Shown one piece after another: positions 25,389-34,400 of a stretch of DNA of 64,000 bases; within the stretch, counting starts at the first letter, position 1, and every line of letters begins with the position of its first letter. This DNA is from Neisseria dentiae (lineage in GTDB: Bacteria; Pseudomonadota; Gammaproteobacteria; Burkholderiales; Neisseriaceae), in the NCBI RefSeq assembly GCF_014055005.1, contig NZ_CP059570.1:2480001-2544000 (forward strand), given 5' to 3'. The notes under the pieces are model-generated. The model was not told the DNA's origin, searched no databases, and saw only the letters and a program-made list of their open reading frames with translations. The position numbers and the translations under genes were made by a program.

Positions 25389-26903
25389 CTACTCGGGGCG
25401 CATTTGCGGGAACAGAATCACATCGCGGATAGACGGCGCGTCGGTCAGCAGCATCACCAAGCGGTCCAGCCCGATGCCGCTGCCGCCGGTGGGGGGCAGG
25501 CCGTATTCCATCGCGCGGATGTAGTCGGCGTCGTAGTGCATAGCTTCGTCGTCGCCCGCGTCTTTTTGCGCCACTTGCGCTTTGAAACGGGCGGCTTGGT
25601 CTTCGGGGTCGTTCAATTCCGAATAACCGTTGGCCAGCTCGCGGCCGACGATAAACAGCTCGAAGCGGTCGGTTAAGCCGGGCTTGGTGTCGGAAGCGCG
25701 CGCCAGCGGCGATACTTCCACCGGGTAGTCGATGATAAAGGTGGGGTTCCACAGCTTGCCTTCGGCCGAGCCTTCAAACAAGGCCAGTTGCAGGCTGCCG
25801 ATGCCGGGCGATGGCGGGATTTTTTCGCCGTGTTTCACGATTTCCTGTTTCAGCCATTCGGCATCGTTCAATTGCTCGTTAGTGTAGTGCGGGTTGTATT
25901 TTTTTATCGCTTCGAGAATGGTCAGGCGCTCGAACGGGCTTTCCAGATCGACTTCTTTACCGTTGTAGCTGATTTTGGCGGTGCCGCACACGGCTTTTGC
26001 GGCATGGCGGATCACGCCTTCGGTCATTTCCATCATGCGCTCGTAGGTGCAGAAGGCTTCGTAGAATTCCATCATGGTGAATTCGGGGTTGTGGCGGGTG
26101 CTCATGCCTTCGTTGCGGAAGCTGCGGTTGATTTCAAACACGCGCTCCAGGCCGCCCACTACCAGCCGTTTCAGATACAGCTCGGGGGCGATGCGCAGGT
26201 AAAGCGGCATATCGAGCGCGTTGTGGTGGGTAACGAAGGGCTTGGCCGTGGCGCCGCCGGGAATCGGGTGCATCATCGGGGTTTCCACTTCGAGATAGCG
26301 CTCGCCCACCATATAGTTGCGCACGGCCTGAATGATTTGGCTGCGTTTGATAAAGGTGTCGCGCGAATCGGCGTTGGTAATCAGGTCGGCATAGCGCTGG
26401 CGGTATTTCTGCTCTTGGTCGGTTAAGCCTTTGTGTTTGTCGGGCAGCGGGCGCAGCGATTTGGTTAGCAAATGCAGCTTGGCGGCGCGCACGGTCAATT
26501 CGCCGTGGTTGGTTTTGAACAAGGTACCTTCCACGCCGATGATGTCGCCCAAATCCCAATGTTTGAAGGCGTTGTGCGCCTCTTCGCCCACGCCCTGATT
26601 GTTCACATACACCTGAATCTGGCCGCTCACGTCTTGCACGGTGGCGAAGCTGGCCTTGCCCATGGCGCGTTGCAGCATCATGCGGCCGGCGATTTTGACG
26701 GGGATTTCCTGCGGGTCGAGTTCGGCCTTTTCCAGCGCGCCGTATTGCGCCTGCAAATCGCCGGCAAAGGCGTCGCGCTGATATTGGTTGGGGAAGGCGA
26801 TGCCTTGTTTGCGGATTTCGTTGAGTTTTTCGCGGCGCAGGGCGATGATTTGGTTTTCGCTCAACTGCGGCTCTTCGGTGTGGGGAGTATGTTGTTCGCT
26901 CAT
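25389..26903 (-). CDS. lysS: Lysyl-tRNA synthetase, class II
   Basis: A 504-residue enzyme charging tRNA-Lys. The N-terminal OB-fold anticodon-binding domain spans about residues 50-165 (KIAGRMMLQRAMGKASFATVQD). It is followed by the class II catalytic core with motif 2 (SFRNEGMSTRHNPEFTMMEFYEAF) and motif 3 (GLPPTGGSGIGLDRLVMLLT). Length equals that of E. coli LysS. The ATG at 26903 follows GGAAACTCC. It is a single-gene unit flanked by repeats on both sides. Confidence 0.97.
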   Translation of the reverse strand: MSEQHTPHTEEPQLSENQIIALRREKLNEIRKQGIAFPNQYQRDAFAGDLQAQYGALEKAELDPQEIPVKIAGRMMLQRAMGKASFATVQDVSGQIQVYVNNQGVGEEAHNAFKHWDLGDIIGVEGTLFKTNHGELTVRAAKLHLLTKSLRPLPDKHKGLTDQEQKYRQRYADLITNADSRDTFIKRSQIIQAVRNYMVGERYLEVETPMMHPIPGGATAKPFVTHHNALDMPLYLRIAPELYLKRLVVGGLERVFEINRSFRNEGMSTRHNPEFTMMEFYEAFCTYERMMEMTEGVIRHAAKAVCGTAKISYNGKEVDLESPFERLTILEAIKKYNPHYTNEQLNDAEWLKQEIVKHGEKIPPSPGIGSLQLALFEGSAEGKLWNPTFIIDYPVEVSPLARASDTKPGLTDRFELFIVGRELANGYSELNDPEDQAARFKAQVAQKDAGDDEAMHYDADYIRAMEYGLPPTGGSGIGLDRLVMLLTDAPSIRDVILFPQMRPE

Positions 26904-27324
26904 GGAGTTTCCAAAAAAATGCAGGCACGCGCGGCCTGATGCTGTTGAATTTTGGGCGGTATTCTACGCGCTTTCGGCTGTTTTTACTATGCGCAAAGGC
27001 CGTCTGAAAAGATTTTTCAGACGGCCTTTCAATCGGTTTTCAATCGGGGTTAACGAACGCGGCGGCAAGCTGCTGGCGGTATATCGGTATGGGCAAGGCA
27101 CAGTAACGCCGTGACGGAAATCAAGTTGATTCACGGTGTGTAGCGCGCCAAGACAGTTTGAGACCTTTGCAAAAACCTCTCATCTGCGGCGTATTCCTGC
27201 GTTGTGCGTTTATGCCCTTTAGGGTGCTGTTCGCTCGCTTAGCCTTGTGCTTGTGTCTACAACTCGCTGCGCTGCTGCGCCTTGAACGGCATCCGCATCT
27301 GGAGGTTTGCAAAGGTTTCGGTCT
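26904..27324. other. 421-bp gap between lysS and the ABC importer
   Basis: No gene is seen. DUS pairs lie near 27000-27024. The 39 bp at 27014-27052 are identical to the segment just downstream of the MliC-like gene (30058-30096). An element bounded by GAGACCTTTGCAAAA lies at 27160-27320. Confidence 0.65.
27160..27320. repeat. Repeat bounded by GAGACCTTTGCAAAA, copy 1
   Basis: The outer inverted ends GAGACCTTTGCAAA and TTTGCAAAGGTTTC flank a core with CATCTGCGGCG, CTCGCTGCGCTGCTGCGCCTTGAA and GCATCCGCATCTG. A shorter copy with the same order of blocks lies at 56655-56796. Confidence 0.7.
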
Positions 27325-28248
27325 TTAATTTTGCCGGTTGTGCAGATAATCGAACACCCGGCTGCCGTCGATTTCGCCCAAGCCGCGGATGCGTACCCTC
27401 GGGTGGCGGCCGAGCAGGGGAAACAGTTCGGCTACGTTGTCATCGGGTTGCAATTCCGGCAGATTATCGCCGCTGAGCGGCAGAAAATCGGTAATCTGGC
27501 TGATTTTGCCGTAGTCGGCGTTTTCGCTTTGGAAAAACGAGCGGACGAATTCGTTGGCCGGTTGGGTTTGCAATGCTTCGGGCGTGTCCAATTGCTGCAA
27601 TTTTCCGCCTTGCAATACGGCGATGCGGCTGGCCAGGCGCTGGGCCTCGGTCATGTTGTGGGTAACGAAAACGACGGTGGTGCCGAGGCGGCGGTGGATG
27701 TCGGCCACCATTTCCTGCAAGGCGTTGCGCGAGAGCGGGTCGAGCGCGCTGAAGGGTTCATCCATCAGCAACACGTCGGGTTTGGCGGCAATCGCGCGCA
27801 AAATGCCGATGCGCTGCTGTTCGCCGCCGGATAGTTCGTGCGGATAGCGGGCGGCGTATTTCGCCGGCGGCAGGCCGACCATTTCGAGCAGTTCGCCGCT
27901 GCGCCGGCGCCGCTCGCTTTTGCTCCAGCCCAAAATATCGGGAATCAGCTCGATGTTTTGCTGTACGGTCATGGTGGGAAACAGGGCGATCTGCTGCAAA
28001 ACGTAGCCGATGCGGTGGCGCAGCCGGCGGATGTCGTAATCCTTGATGCGCCGGCCGTTGAAATATACGTCGCCTTCGCTGGGCTCGGTGAGCGCGTTAA
28101 TCATTTTCAGGGTAGTGGTTTTGCCGCAGCCGGAGGGGCCGACCATCACGAAAAACTCGCCTTCGCGAATGCTGAGGTTCAGCCCGCTGATGACGTGTTT
28201 GTCGCCATAGTGCTTGCCGACTTCGCGAAATTCGACAATCGCATTCAT
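27325..28248 (-). CDS. ABC importer ATPase, quaternary amine/osmoprotectant type
   Basis: A 307-residue ATPase of the OpuBA/OpuCA/ProV group. Walker A is VGPSGCGKTT near residue 38, the signature is LSGGEQQR and Walker B is VLLMDEPFSALD, with an H-loop at FVTHNMTEA. The C-terminal 65 residues form a short regulatory extension instead of a full CBS pair. It is the second gene of a two-gene operon; its start overlaps the permease stop by four bases. The substrate is likely a betaine, choline or related zwitterion; ergothioneine is possible for this transporter architecture. Confidence 0.88.
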   Translation of the reverse strand: MNAIVEFREVGKHYGDKHVISGLNLSIREGEFFVMVGPSGCGKTTTLKMINALTEPSEGDVYFNGRRIKDYDIRRLRHRIGYVLQQIALFPTMTVQQNIELIPDILGWSKSERRRRSGELLEMVGLPPAKYAARYPHELSGGEQQRIGILRAIAAKPDVLLMDEPFSALDPLSRNALQEMVADIHRRLGTTVVFVTHNMTEAQRLASRIAVLQGGKLQQLDTPEALQTQPANEFVRSFFQSENADYGKISQITDFLPLSGDNLPELQPDDNVAELFPLLGRHPRVRIRGLGEIDGSRVFDYLHNRQN

Positions 28249-29786
28249 GGAGCCTCCTTCTTGTTTAGCAATTGGTGGGCGGCGAGGTATTCGGCGGCGA
28301 CTTTGGTCGGCGCTTCGCCGTTGTTTTTCACCCTGTCGTTCATTTCCGACATTTCTTCTTCGCTGATTTTGCCCGCCAGCCGGTTGAGCGCTTGCACCAC
28401 TTGCGGGTGTTGCTCGGCAAATTCGGCCTTCATCAGCGGCGCGCCTTGATAATAGGGGAACAGCTGCAAATCGTCTTTCAGCAGTTGCAGGCGGTAGCGG
28501 CGGATTTCGGCATCGGTGGAATAGGCGTCGACCAAATCGATGCGGCCGTCTGAAAGTGCGGTGTAGCGCAGTGCAGGCTCGATACTGGAAACATTTTTCA
28601 AGGGGATACGATGGGTTTCAGACAGGCCTTTGTAGCCGTCTTGCCGGTCGATGAACTCCAGCGTGAAACCGGCGCGTATCTTATCTTTCACTTTGGCCAA
28701 ATCGGAAATGGCGGCCAGCCTATGCTGTTGCGCATAAGCCTGCGGCACCGCCAGCGCATAGGTGTTCTGATATTTCATCGGCGCCAGAAATACCATCTGA
28801 TATTGTTCGGCCAACAAGTCTTTGGCCAGCAGATAAGTTTCTTGCGGATTCAGAATCCGACCCTCCTGCCCGGCCGGCCGCCTGACCAGGCTTTCCAATA
28901 CGGTGCCGGTGAATTCGGGATAAATATCGATTTCGCCGCTGTTGAGCGCGTTGAACAGGAAACTGGTTTTGCCGAAATTCGGCTTCAACACCACTTGAGC
29001 ATCCGGGTTTTCCGCTTCAATCAAGAGTTTATACATATTGATTAAAATATCCGGCTCGCTGCCCAGTTTGCCGGCAATCACCACTTGGCGGCCGCCGGCT
29101 TGGCTGTTCCACCATTGCGCGCCGAGAAGTAGCGCCACCAGCACAACGCCCACGCCCAGCGCATGGCCGGCTTTTTTGCGTTGCATCCAATAAACCAGCC
29201 CGCTCACCCCCACCGCCAGGAGGGCCGAAGCGGCCGCGCCGATAAAAGTGAGCGCCGTATTGTTGCGGTCTATGCCCAGCAAAATGATGTTGCCCAAGCC
29301 GCCCGCGCCCACCAATGCAGCCAGCGTGGCGGTGCCGATAATCAGCACGGCGGCGGTGCGGATGCCGGAAATCATCGCCGGCAGCGCCAAGGGCAGCTCT
29401 ACCCGCACCAGTTTCTGCCAACGCGACAGCCCGAAAGCGGTGGCCGCTTCTTTAATCGAGGGAGGGATTTCGGAAAAGCCGAGGTAGGTGTTTTGAAAAA
29501 TCGGCAGCAGGGCGTAAAGTGTTAGCGCGATCAGCGCCGGCGGCGTACCGATGCCGACAAACGGAATCAGCAAACCCAGCATGGCCAGCGAAGGAATGGT
29601 TTGCAACACGCCGGTAAACTGCAACACCGTTTCCGCCTGCTTGCGGCGGCCGGAAAACCATACCGCCAGCGGCACGGCAACCGCCACCGCACACACGAGC
29701 GCAGCCAGTGAAATCAGCAAATGCTCCAGCGTGGCATCGAGCAATTCGGTTTTACGTTCCAGTAGGGTTTGCAGGAGTATGTTCAT
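28245..29786 (-). CDS. Fused ABC permease and substrate-binding protein (OpuB/EgtU type)
   Basis: A 513-residue fusion. Residues 1 to about 215 form the permease with six or so helices and the EAA motif IKEAATAFGLSRWQKLVRVELPLALPAMISG. A linking helix follows, then a periplasmic OpuAC-type binding domain from about residue 235 (VVIAGKLGSEPDILINMYKLL, GEIDIYPEFTGT, DLVDAYSTDAEI). Such fusions occur in OpuB-like and EgtU-like importers. The binding domain stays tethered to the membrane, so no separate lipoprotein is needed. The partner ATPase is directly downstream. The ligand cannot be fixed from the sequence alone. Confidence 0.88.
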   Translation of the reverse strand: MNILLQTLLERKTELLDATLEHLLISLAALVCAVAVAVPLAVWFSGRRKQAETVLQFTGVLQTIPSLAMLGLLIPFVGIGTPPALIALTLYALLPIFQNTYLGFSEIPPSIKEAATAFGLSRWQKLVRVELPLALPAMISGIRTAAVLIIGTATLAALVGAGGLGNIILLGIDRNNTALTFIGAAASALLAVGVSGLVYWMQRKKAGHALGVGVVLVALLLGAQWWNSQAGGRQVVIAGKLGSEPDILINMYKLLIEAENPDAQVVLKPNFGKTSFLFNALNSGEIDIYPEFTGTVLESLVRRPAGQEGRILNPQETYLLAKDLLAEQYQMVFLAPMKYQNTYALAVPQAYAQQHRLAAISDLAKVKDKIRAGFTLEFIDRQDGYKGLSETHRIPLKNVSSIEPALRYTALSDGRIDLVDAYSTDAEIRRYRLQLLKDDLQLFPYYQGAPLMKAEFAEQHPQVVQALNRLAGKISEEEMSEMNDRVKNNGEAPTKVAAEYLAAHQLLNKKEAP

Positions 29787-30093
29787 TAGGAGGCGCGCTT
29801 TTCGAATGTTTTAAAGTAAGTGGGCATGAGCGGGGTTTGGTTCCCTTTTTTACTGTAATAAACGAACTTGGGTCTGGCTGAAAGTTTTCAGACAGGTATT
29901 TTATCGGGTAAAAACAACAACCGTAGGCGGAGAGCCGCCAATACAGTTATCTGACTCCGCAAGCAGCAGGTGGCGGGCGAACCGTTTTGAAAACGCTCAA
30001 AACACATACCAATTTATTGATTTTTATTAAAAATAAAGAAATAGCCGTCTGAATATGTTTTCAGACGGCCTTTCAATCGGTTTTCAATCGGGG
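29787..30093. other. 307-bp gap, DUS hairpin at 30044-30070
   Basis: It holds AT-rich sequence with TTTATTAAAAATAAAG, then GCCGTCTGAA facing TTTCAGACGGC across a short loop, which probably terminates the MliC-like gene read on the minus strand. No gene is present. Confidence 0.6.
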
Positions 30094-30459
30094 TTAGCGG
30101 GCACGGCGGCAAACCACTTCGGCTTGGTTGCCGTGCAGCCCGGTGTAGGAAAAGACGGCCGTGTCGCCCTTTTGATGCCACTCGCCGCCGTGCCCCCACA
30201 GGCCGGTGCTGCCGGCATAACGTTCGCCCGATGCGGCAGGCACCTGCGATAAAACGGCCGTGCGGTCATCAATGCGGATTTCGATCCGGTCGTTGCTCAA
30301 ACGGCGCACTTGGGCGGTTAAACCGATATTGTCGCAATCGAACGCGGCCGCAGCGGCAGGCGCACGGTTGTCGTGCGGCTGCTGTTTGTGGTGGCCGGGC
30401 TGTGCGCAGGCCGCCAGCAGGGTTAAAGCCGAAGCTGCTAAAACAGTAGCTAATTTCAT
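30094..30459 (-). CDS. MliC-like lysozyme-inhibitor lipoprotein
   Basis: A 121-residue lipoprotein with lipobox LLAAC (Cys at residue 18). After a His/Gln/Pro-rich linker comes a compact domain with FDCDN and a C-terminal VVCRR cysteine, enclosing SGERYAGSTGLWGHGGEWHQKGDTAVF. This matches the pattern of MliC/PliC inhibitors, whose SGxxY loop enters the lysozyme active site and whose outer Cys pair is disulfide-bonded. It would protect the cell wall from host lysozyme. AAAGGAATGCC precedes the ATG. Confidence 0.72.
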   Translation of the reverse strand: MKLATVLAASALTLLAACAQPGHHKQQPHDNRAPAAAAAFDCDNIGLTAQVRRLSNDRIEIRIDDRTAVLSQVPAASGERYAGSTGLWGHGGEWHQKGDTAVFSYTGLHGNQAEVVCRRAR

Positions 30460-30683
30460 AAGGCATTCCTTTCTTAAAAATCAAACCTGCCGAAACGGCG
30501 GTTATCCGTCATATTATAGCCGCAAATGTCGGCGGGATACCATGATGCTGCTCAAACCGAAAGGTCTCCGGCCGTCTGAAAAGCCTTTGCCGCACCGCCC
30601 GTTTTCAGACGGCCTTTAACTTATAGCGCCTCCAAGCCCCTTACATTACAATAAAGCTTTTCGAAATAACCGAGAGCCACATC

Positions 30684-32081
30684 ATGACTGTTAAAACCCG
30701 TTTCGCCCCCAGCCCCACCGGCTACCTGCACATCGGCGGCGTGCGCACCGCCCTGTTTTCATGGGCTTTTGCCAAAAAACACAAAGGCGAATTCCTGCTG
30801 CGCATCGAAGATACCGATTTGGAGCGCTCCACCGCCGAATCGGTCAACATCATTTTAGACGGCATGAACTGGGTCGGCCTCGATTACGACAACGCTGACA
30901 ACGTTATCTACCAAACCCGCCGCTTCGACCGCTATAAAGAAGTGATTGCCGAGCTGTTGGCGCAAGGCCACGCCTACCATTGCTATTGCAGCAAAGAAGA
31001 GCTGGAAGCCATGCGCGAGAAAGCCGAAAAAGAAGGCACCGCCACCTACGACCGCCGCTGGCGCCCCGAGCCTGGCAAAACCCTGCCCGAAATCCCCGCC
31101 GGCCGCGAACCGGTTGTCCGCTTCAAAACCCCGTTGGAGGGCGTAACCAAATGGCACGACTTGGTGAAAGGCGAAATCAGCATCCCCAACGAAGCGCTCG
31201 ACGACCTCATCATCGCCCGCGCCGACGGCACGCCCACCTATAACTTCTGCGTGGTGGTGGATGATTGCGACATGGGCATCACCCATGTTATCCGCGGCGA
31301 CGACCATGTCAACAACACCCCCAAGCAAATCAACATCTTAAAAGCCATCGGCGCCAAGCTGCCCGAATATGCCCACCTGCCGATGATTTTGAACGAGCAC
31401 GGCAAAAAAATCTCCAAACGCAGCGGCGACACCGTGGCCATCACCGATTTCGGCCAAATGGGCATTCTGCCCGAAGCCATGCTCAACTATCTGGCACGCT
31501 TGGGTTGGGCGCACGGCGACGACGAATTTTTTACCATGAAGCAATTTGTCGAATGGTTTGATTTGAAAGACGTTTCCCCCTCTCCCAGCCGCATGGATTT
31601 AAAAAAACTCTATTGGATTAACGGCGAACACCTCAAAATCACCCCCAACGACACGCTCGCCGCGCTGGTGAAACCCCGCTTGGCAGTGCGCGGCGTGGAA
31701 GTGCTCGACAAACCCGCGCTGGAAGACGTGCTGGCATTGGTGAAAGACCGTGCCCAAGATTTGAATACGCTGGCCGACGAATGCGTGTATTTCTACCAAA
31801 AAGCCGTGCCCGCCGAAGCAGATGTGCAGAAGCACTGGAGCGAAGAAGCCCCCGCGCGTATGCGCCGCTTCGCCGACCTGCTCGAAGCGCTGCCCGATTG
31901 GAATGCCGAGGCCATCCATGATTTATTCAAACCCTTCTGCGAAGCCGAAGGCATCAAAATGGGCCAACTCGGCATGCCCCTGCGCCTGGCCGTATGCGGC
32001 ACGGCCAAAACCCCCAGCGTGGACGCGGTGTTGGCCCTAATCGGCAAAGAAGAAGTGTTGAAGCGGATCCGCAGCACTTGA
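30684..32081 (+). CDS. gltX: Glutamyl-tRNA synthetase
   Basis: A 465-residue class I synthetase. The HIGH-type motif is PTGYLHIGGVRTALFSW at residues 10-26 and the KMSKS-type motif is KKISKRSGD near residue 240. The discriminating-type C-terminal anticodon-binding helices follow. Length is as in E. coli (471). ACCGAGAGCCACATC precedes the ATG. Single gene with an AGGCATCTGAA-type hairpin terminator. Confidence 0.97.
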   Translation: MTVKTRFAPSPTGYLHIGGVRTALFSWAFAKKHKGEFLLRIEDTDLERSTAESVNIILDGMNWVGLDYDNADNVIYQTRRFDRYKEVIAELLAQGHAYHCYCSKEELEAMREKAEKEGTATYDRRWRPEPGKTLPEIPAGREPVVRFKTPLEGVTKWHDLVKGEISIPNEALDDLIIARADGTPTYNFCVVVDDCDMGITHVIRGDDHVNNTPKQINILKAIGAKLPEYAHLPMILNEHGKKISKRSGDTVAITDFGQMGILPEAMLNYLARLGWAHGDDEFFTMKQFVEWFDLKDVSPSPSRMDLKKLYWINGEHLKITPNDTLAALVKPRLAVRGVEVLDKPALEDVLALVKDRAQDLNTLADECVYFYQKAVPAEADVQKHWSEEAPARMRRFADLLEALPDWNAEAIHDLFKPFCEAEGIKMGQLGMPLRLAVCGTAKTPSVDAVLALIGKEEVLKRIRST

Positions 32082-32107
32082 TTTGGTAGGTTTAATTGAT
32101 AGCATAA

Positions 32108-32135
32108 AGGCATCTGAAAAAATTTTCAGATGCCT
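32108..32135. terminator. gltX terminator, GGCATCTGAA variant
   Basis: AGGCATCTGAAAAA faces its near-exact complement. The core GGCATCTGAA looks like an altered DUS in which both arms changed together, so the stem is kept while the uptake core is lost. It probably also ends the convergent ABC permease transcript. Confidence 0.65.
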
Positions 32136-32181
32136 CTAAATCTTTGTAGGATTGTTATTTCAAATTCAAATACAATTTATA

Positions 32182-32937
32182 TCAACTGCGCAGCTTCCAG
32201 CCCGACTTCAAAATGCCCAACACCAACACGGCCAGCCCTATGGTAAACCCGCCGACCACGCCGAACGACAGCCACGGCGATGTGTCGCTTACCCCGAAAA
32301 AGCCGTAGCGGAAGCCGTCAATCATATAAAAAACCGGATTCAGGTGGCTCACGCCGCGCCAAAATTCGGGCAGGCTGTTGATCGAATAAAACACGCCCGA
32401 TAAAAAAGTGAGCGGCATAATCAGGAAATTTTGAAACACCGCCAATTGATCGAATTTTTCGGCCACAATGCCCGCCAACAGCCCCAGCATACCCATAATC
32501 ATACAGCCCAACAGCGCAAAAACGAGTATCCACAGTGTATTGTGCGGCATCGGCAGGCCGAACGGGGCGGTAACGGCCACCACGCCCGCGCCGACCAGCA
32601 GGCCGCGTACTACCGATGCGCCGACATAGGCCGAGAAAAAGGCCGAAGTGGAAATGGGCGGCAGCAGGATAAACACCAAATTGCCGGTGATACGCGATTG
32701 GATCAGGCTGCTGGATGTGTTGGCAAATGCGTTCTGCGTCATACTCATCATTGCCAGGCCGGGAATCAGAAAGGCGTGATACGGCACATCGGGCAGGGCT
32801 TCCACATATCTGCCGACGGCATGCGAGAAAATCAGTTGGTAGAGCAGCGCGGTCAGCATCGGGGCGGCTATGGTTTGTATGCCTACCCGCCAAAAGCGCA
32901 GAATTTCTTTTTTAAACAGGGTGGAAAATCCGGTCAT
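32182..32937 (-). CDS. yadH: ABC-2 type permease, YadH-like
   Basis: A 251-residue inner-membrane protein with six helices of the ABC2_membrane family. It shares with E. coli YadH the regions KEIxRFxRxxxQT, FLIPGLAMMSMTQNAFAN and SHLNPVFYMIDGFRYGFFG, and the same C-terminus (LRS). Its expected ATPase (YadG-like) is not adjacent but lies 5.3 kb away at 38236 on the other strand. The exported substrate is unknown. Confidence 0.85.
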   Translation of the reverse strand: MTGFSTLFKKEILRFWRVGIQTIAAPMLTALLYQLIFSHAVGRYVEALPDVPYHAFLIPGLAMMSMTQNAFANTSSSLIQSRITGNLVFILLPPISTSAFFSAYVGASVVRGLLVGAGVVAVTAPFGLPMPHNTLWILVFALLGCMIMGMLGLLAGIVAEKFDQLAVFQNFLIMPLTFLSGVFYSINSLPEFWRGVSHLNPVFYMIDGFRYGFFGVSDTSPWLSFGVVGGFTIGLAVLVLGILKSGWKLRS

Positions 32938-33148
32938 TTCGGTATGCGGTATGGTGGTGGTTGGGGCCGTCTGAAAGCATCGGTTAATGTTTCAGACGGC
33001 CTGAAATTTATATTTGCCCAGTTAGGAATGATACGGCGCCGGGCTGTCGGGTTATCGTGCGAAAATCGGGATAGGGGATTTTACTGTTTCGTGTCTAAGT
33101 CGGTTTTCCGCTATATCAAACTGTAAACGTTAAGTTGCTTTCGTAAGC

Positions 33149-33180
33149 AAAACGGCTGCTCTGAAGCAGGCAGCCGTTTT
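33149..33180. terminator. Bidirectional terminator after oxyR
   Basis: AAAACGGCTGC and GCAGCCGTTTT form an 11-bp stem with a ten-base loop, A-run on one side and T-run on the other, immediately downstream of the oxyR stop. Confidence 0.8.
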
Positions 33181-33202
33181 CGGTTTGCGGGAGCAGCCGG
33201 TT

Positions 33203-34132
33203 TCAGGCGGCTTGGGTTTCTACGAAGCTCACGCCGTTCAGCTGCGATGCCAGCACGGCATTGCGCAGGGCCGACAGGGCTTTGGGGCGCACGAAGTTGC
33301 GGCGGTAGGCCAATACTACGCGGCGGTGCGGGGCACTGCCCTCAAACGGAATGATGCTGAACAGCATATGGTCGTTTTCGGTGAGGGCGGTGGCGGGCAG
33401 CACGCTGATGGAAAGGCCGCTGGCAACCATGTGGCGGATGGTGTTGATGGAGCTGCCTTGCAGGGTGTTGGTCAGCCCCTGTATTTTTTGGCGGGAGGCC
33501 AGTTCGGAGCAGCTTGCCAAAACCTGATCGCGCATACAGTTGCCTTCGGTAAGCAGCAGTACCTGTTCTTCGGCCAGCATGGCGGGGGTAACGGTGTCCA
33601 GCTCTTCGAAATGGTGCCCTTTGGGTACGATCACAAAAAACGGTTCGTCGTATAACGGCTCGGTAACGATGCCCGGCTCGTGATAAGGCTCGGCCACGAT
33701 GATGGCATCCAAATCGCCGCGCTTGAGGGATTCGGTGAGAATCTGGGTATAGTTTTCTTCAAGCATCAGCGGCATATTCGGCGCACTCTGGCGCAACGAC
33801 ATAATCAGTTTGGGCAGCAGATAGGGGGCAACGGTGAAAATCAGGCCGAGTTTGAAGGCGCCGTCCAATTCGTTCTGCTCTTCATTGGCCAGATGCTTGA
33901 TCAAATCGGCCTCTTCCAACACCCGGCGGGCTTGGGCGATGATACGCTCGCCCGCTTCGGTGGTGATGATGTCGTTGCTGCTCCGGTCAAACAGCGATAC
34001 GGCCAGCTCTTCTTCCAACTTTTTAATGGCAATCGAAAGGGTGGGCTGGCTGACGAAGCAGCGGCGGGCGGCGCGTCCGAAATGGCGCTCCTGCGCCACT
34101 GCAACGATGTAGCGCAATTCGGTTAAGGTCAT
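33203..34132 (-). CDS. oxyR: Hydrogen peroxide sensor OxyR
   Basis: A 309-residue LysR-type regulator. The winged helix occupies residues 1-60 (ERHFGRAARRCFVSQPTLSIAIKKLEEEL). The redox pair C199 and C208 lies in GNCMRDQVLASC, exactly the OxyR spacing and numbering, so this is OxyR and not another LysR protein. Peroxide oxidises the pair to a disulfide and changes regulation of catalase and related genes. The ATG overlaps the minE stop by four bases, giving the minCDE-oxyR arrangement known from gonococci. Confidence 0.95.
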   Translation of the reverse strand: MTLTELRYIVAVAQERHFGRAARRCFVSQPTLSIAIKKLEEELAVSLFDRSSNDIITTEAGERIIAQARRVLEEADLIKHLANEEQNELDGAFKLGLIFTVAPYLLPKLIMSLRQSAPNMPLMLEENYTQILTESLKRGDLDAIIVAEPYHEPGIVTEPLYDEPFFVIVPKGHHFEELDTVTPAMLAEEQVLLLTEGNCMRDQVLASCSELASRQKIQGLTNTLQGSSINTIRHMVASGLSISVLPATALTENDHMLFSIIPFEGSAPHRRVVLAYRRNFVRPKALSALRNAVLASQLNGVSFVETQAA

Positions 34133-34398
34133 GCTTCTTCGGCCTTCTTCTGCTCCGGCAAGGTAATGTTCAGTTCAAGCACGTCCAAGCCGTTCTGTTT
34201 TTCTTGGGAAATGCGGATGTCTTCCAAAGATACATGCACATATTTAGACAACACTTCCAGCAGCTCTTTTTGCAGGGTGGGCAGGTAGTCGGGAGCCTGC
34301 TCTTTGGCACGCTCTTGGGCGATGATGATCTGCAGGCGGTCGCGCGCAACGGCGGCGGTTTTGTTTTTTCTGCCGAACAGTAAATCAATCAATGACAT
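34129..34398 (-). CDS. minE: Cell division topological specificity factor MinE
   Basis: An 89-residue protein that stimulates MinD ATPase and drives the oscillation or gradient that places the Z-ring at midcell. The N-terminal membrane-targeting/anti-MinCD helix (SLIDLLFGRK) is followed by the dimeric topological domain (LEVLSKYVHVSLEDIRIS). GGAGG lies six bases before the ATG at 34398, choosing it over a TTG two codons upstream. Gene order is minC, minD, minE, oxyR. Confidence 0.95.
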   Translation of the reverse strand: MSLIDLLFGRKNKTAAVARDRLQIIIAQERAKEQAPDYLPTLQKELLEVLSKYVHVSLEDIRISQEKQNGLDVLELNITLPEQKKAEEA

Positions 34399-34400
34399 GA

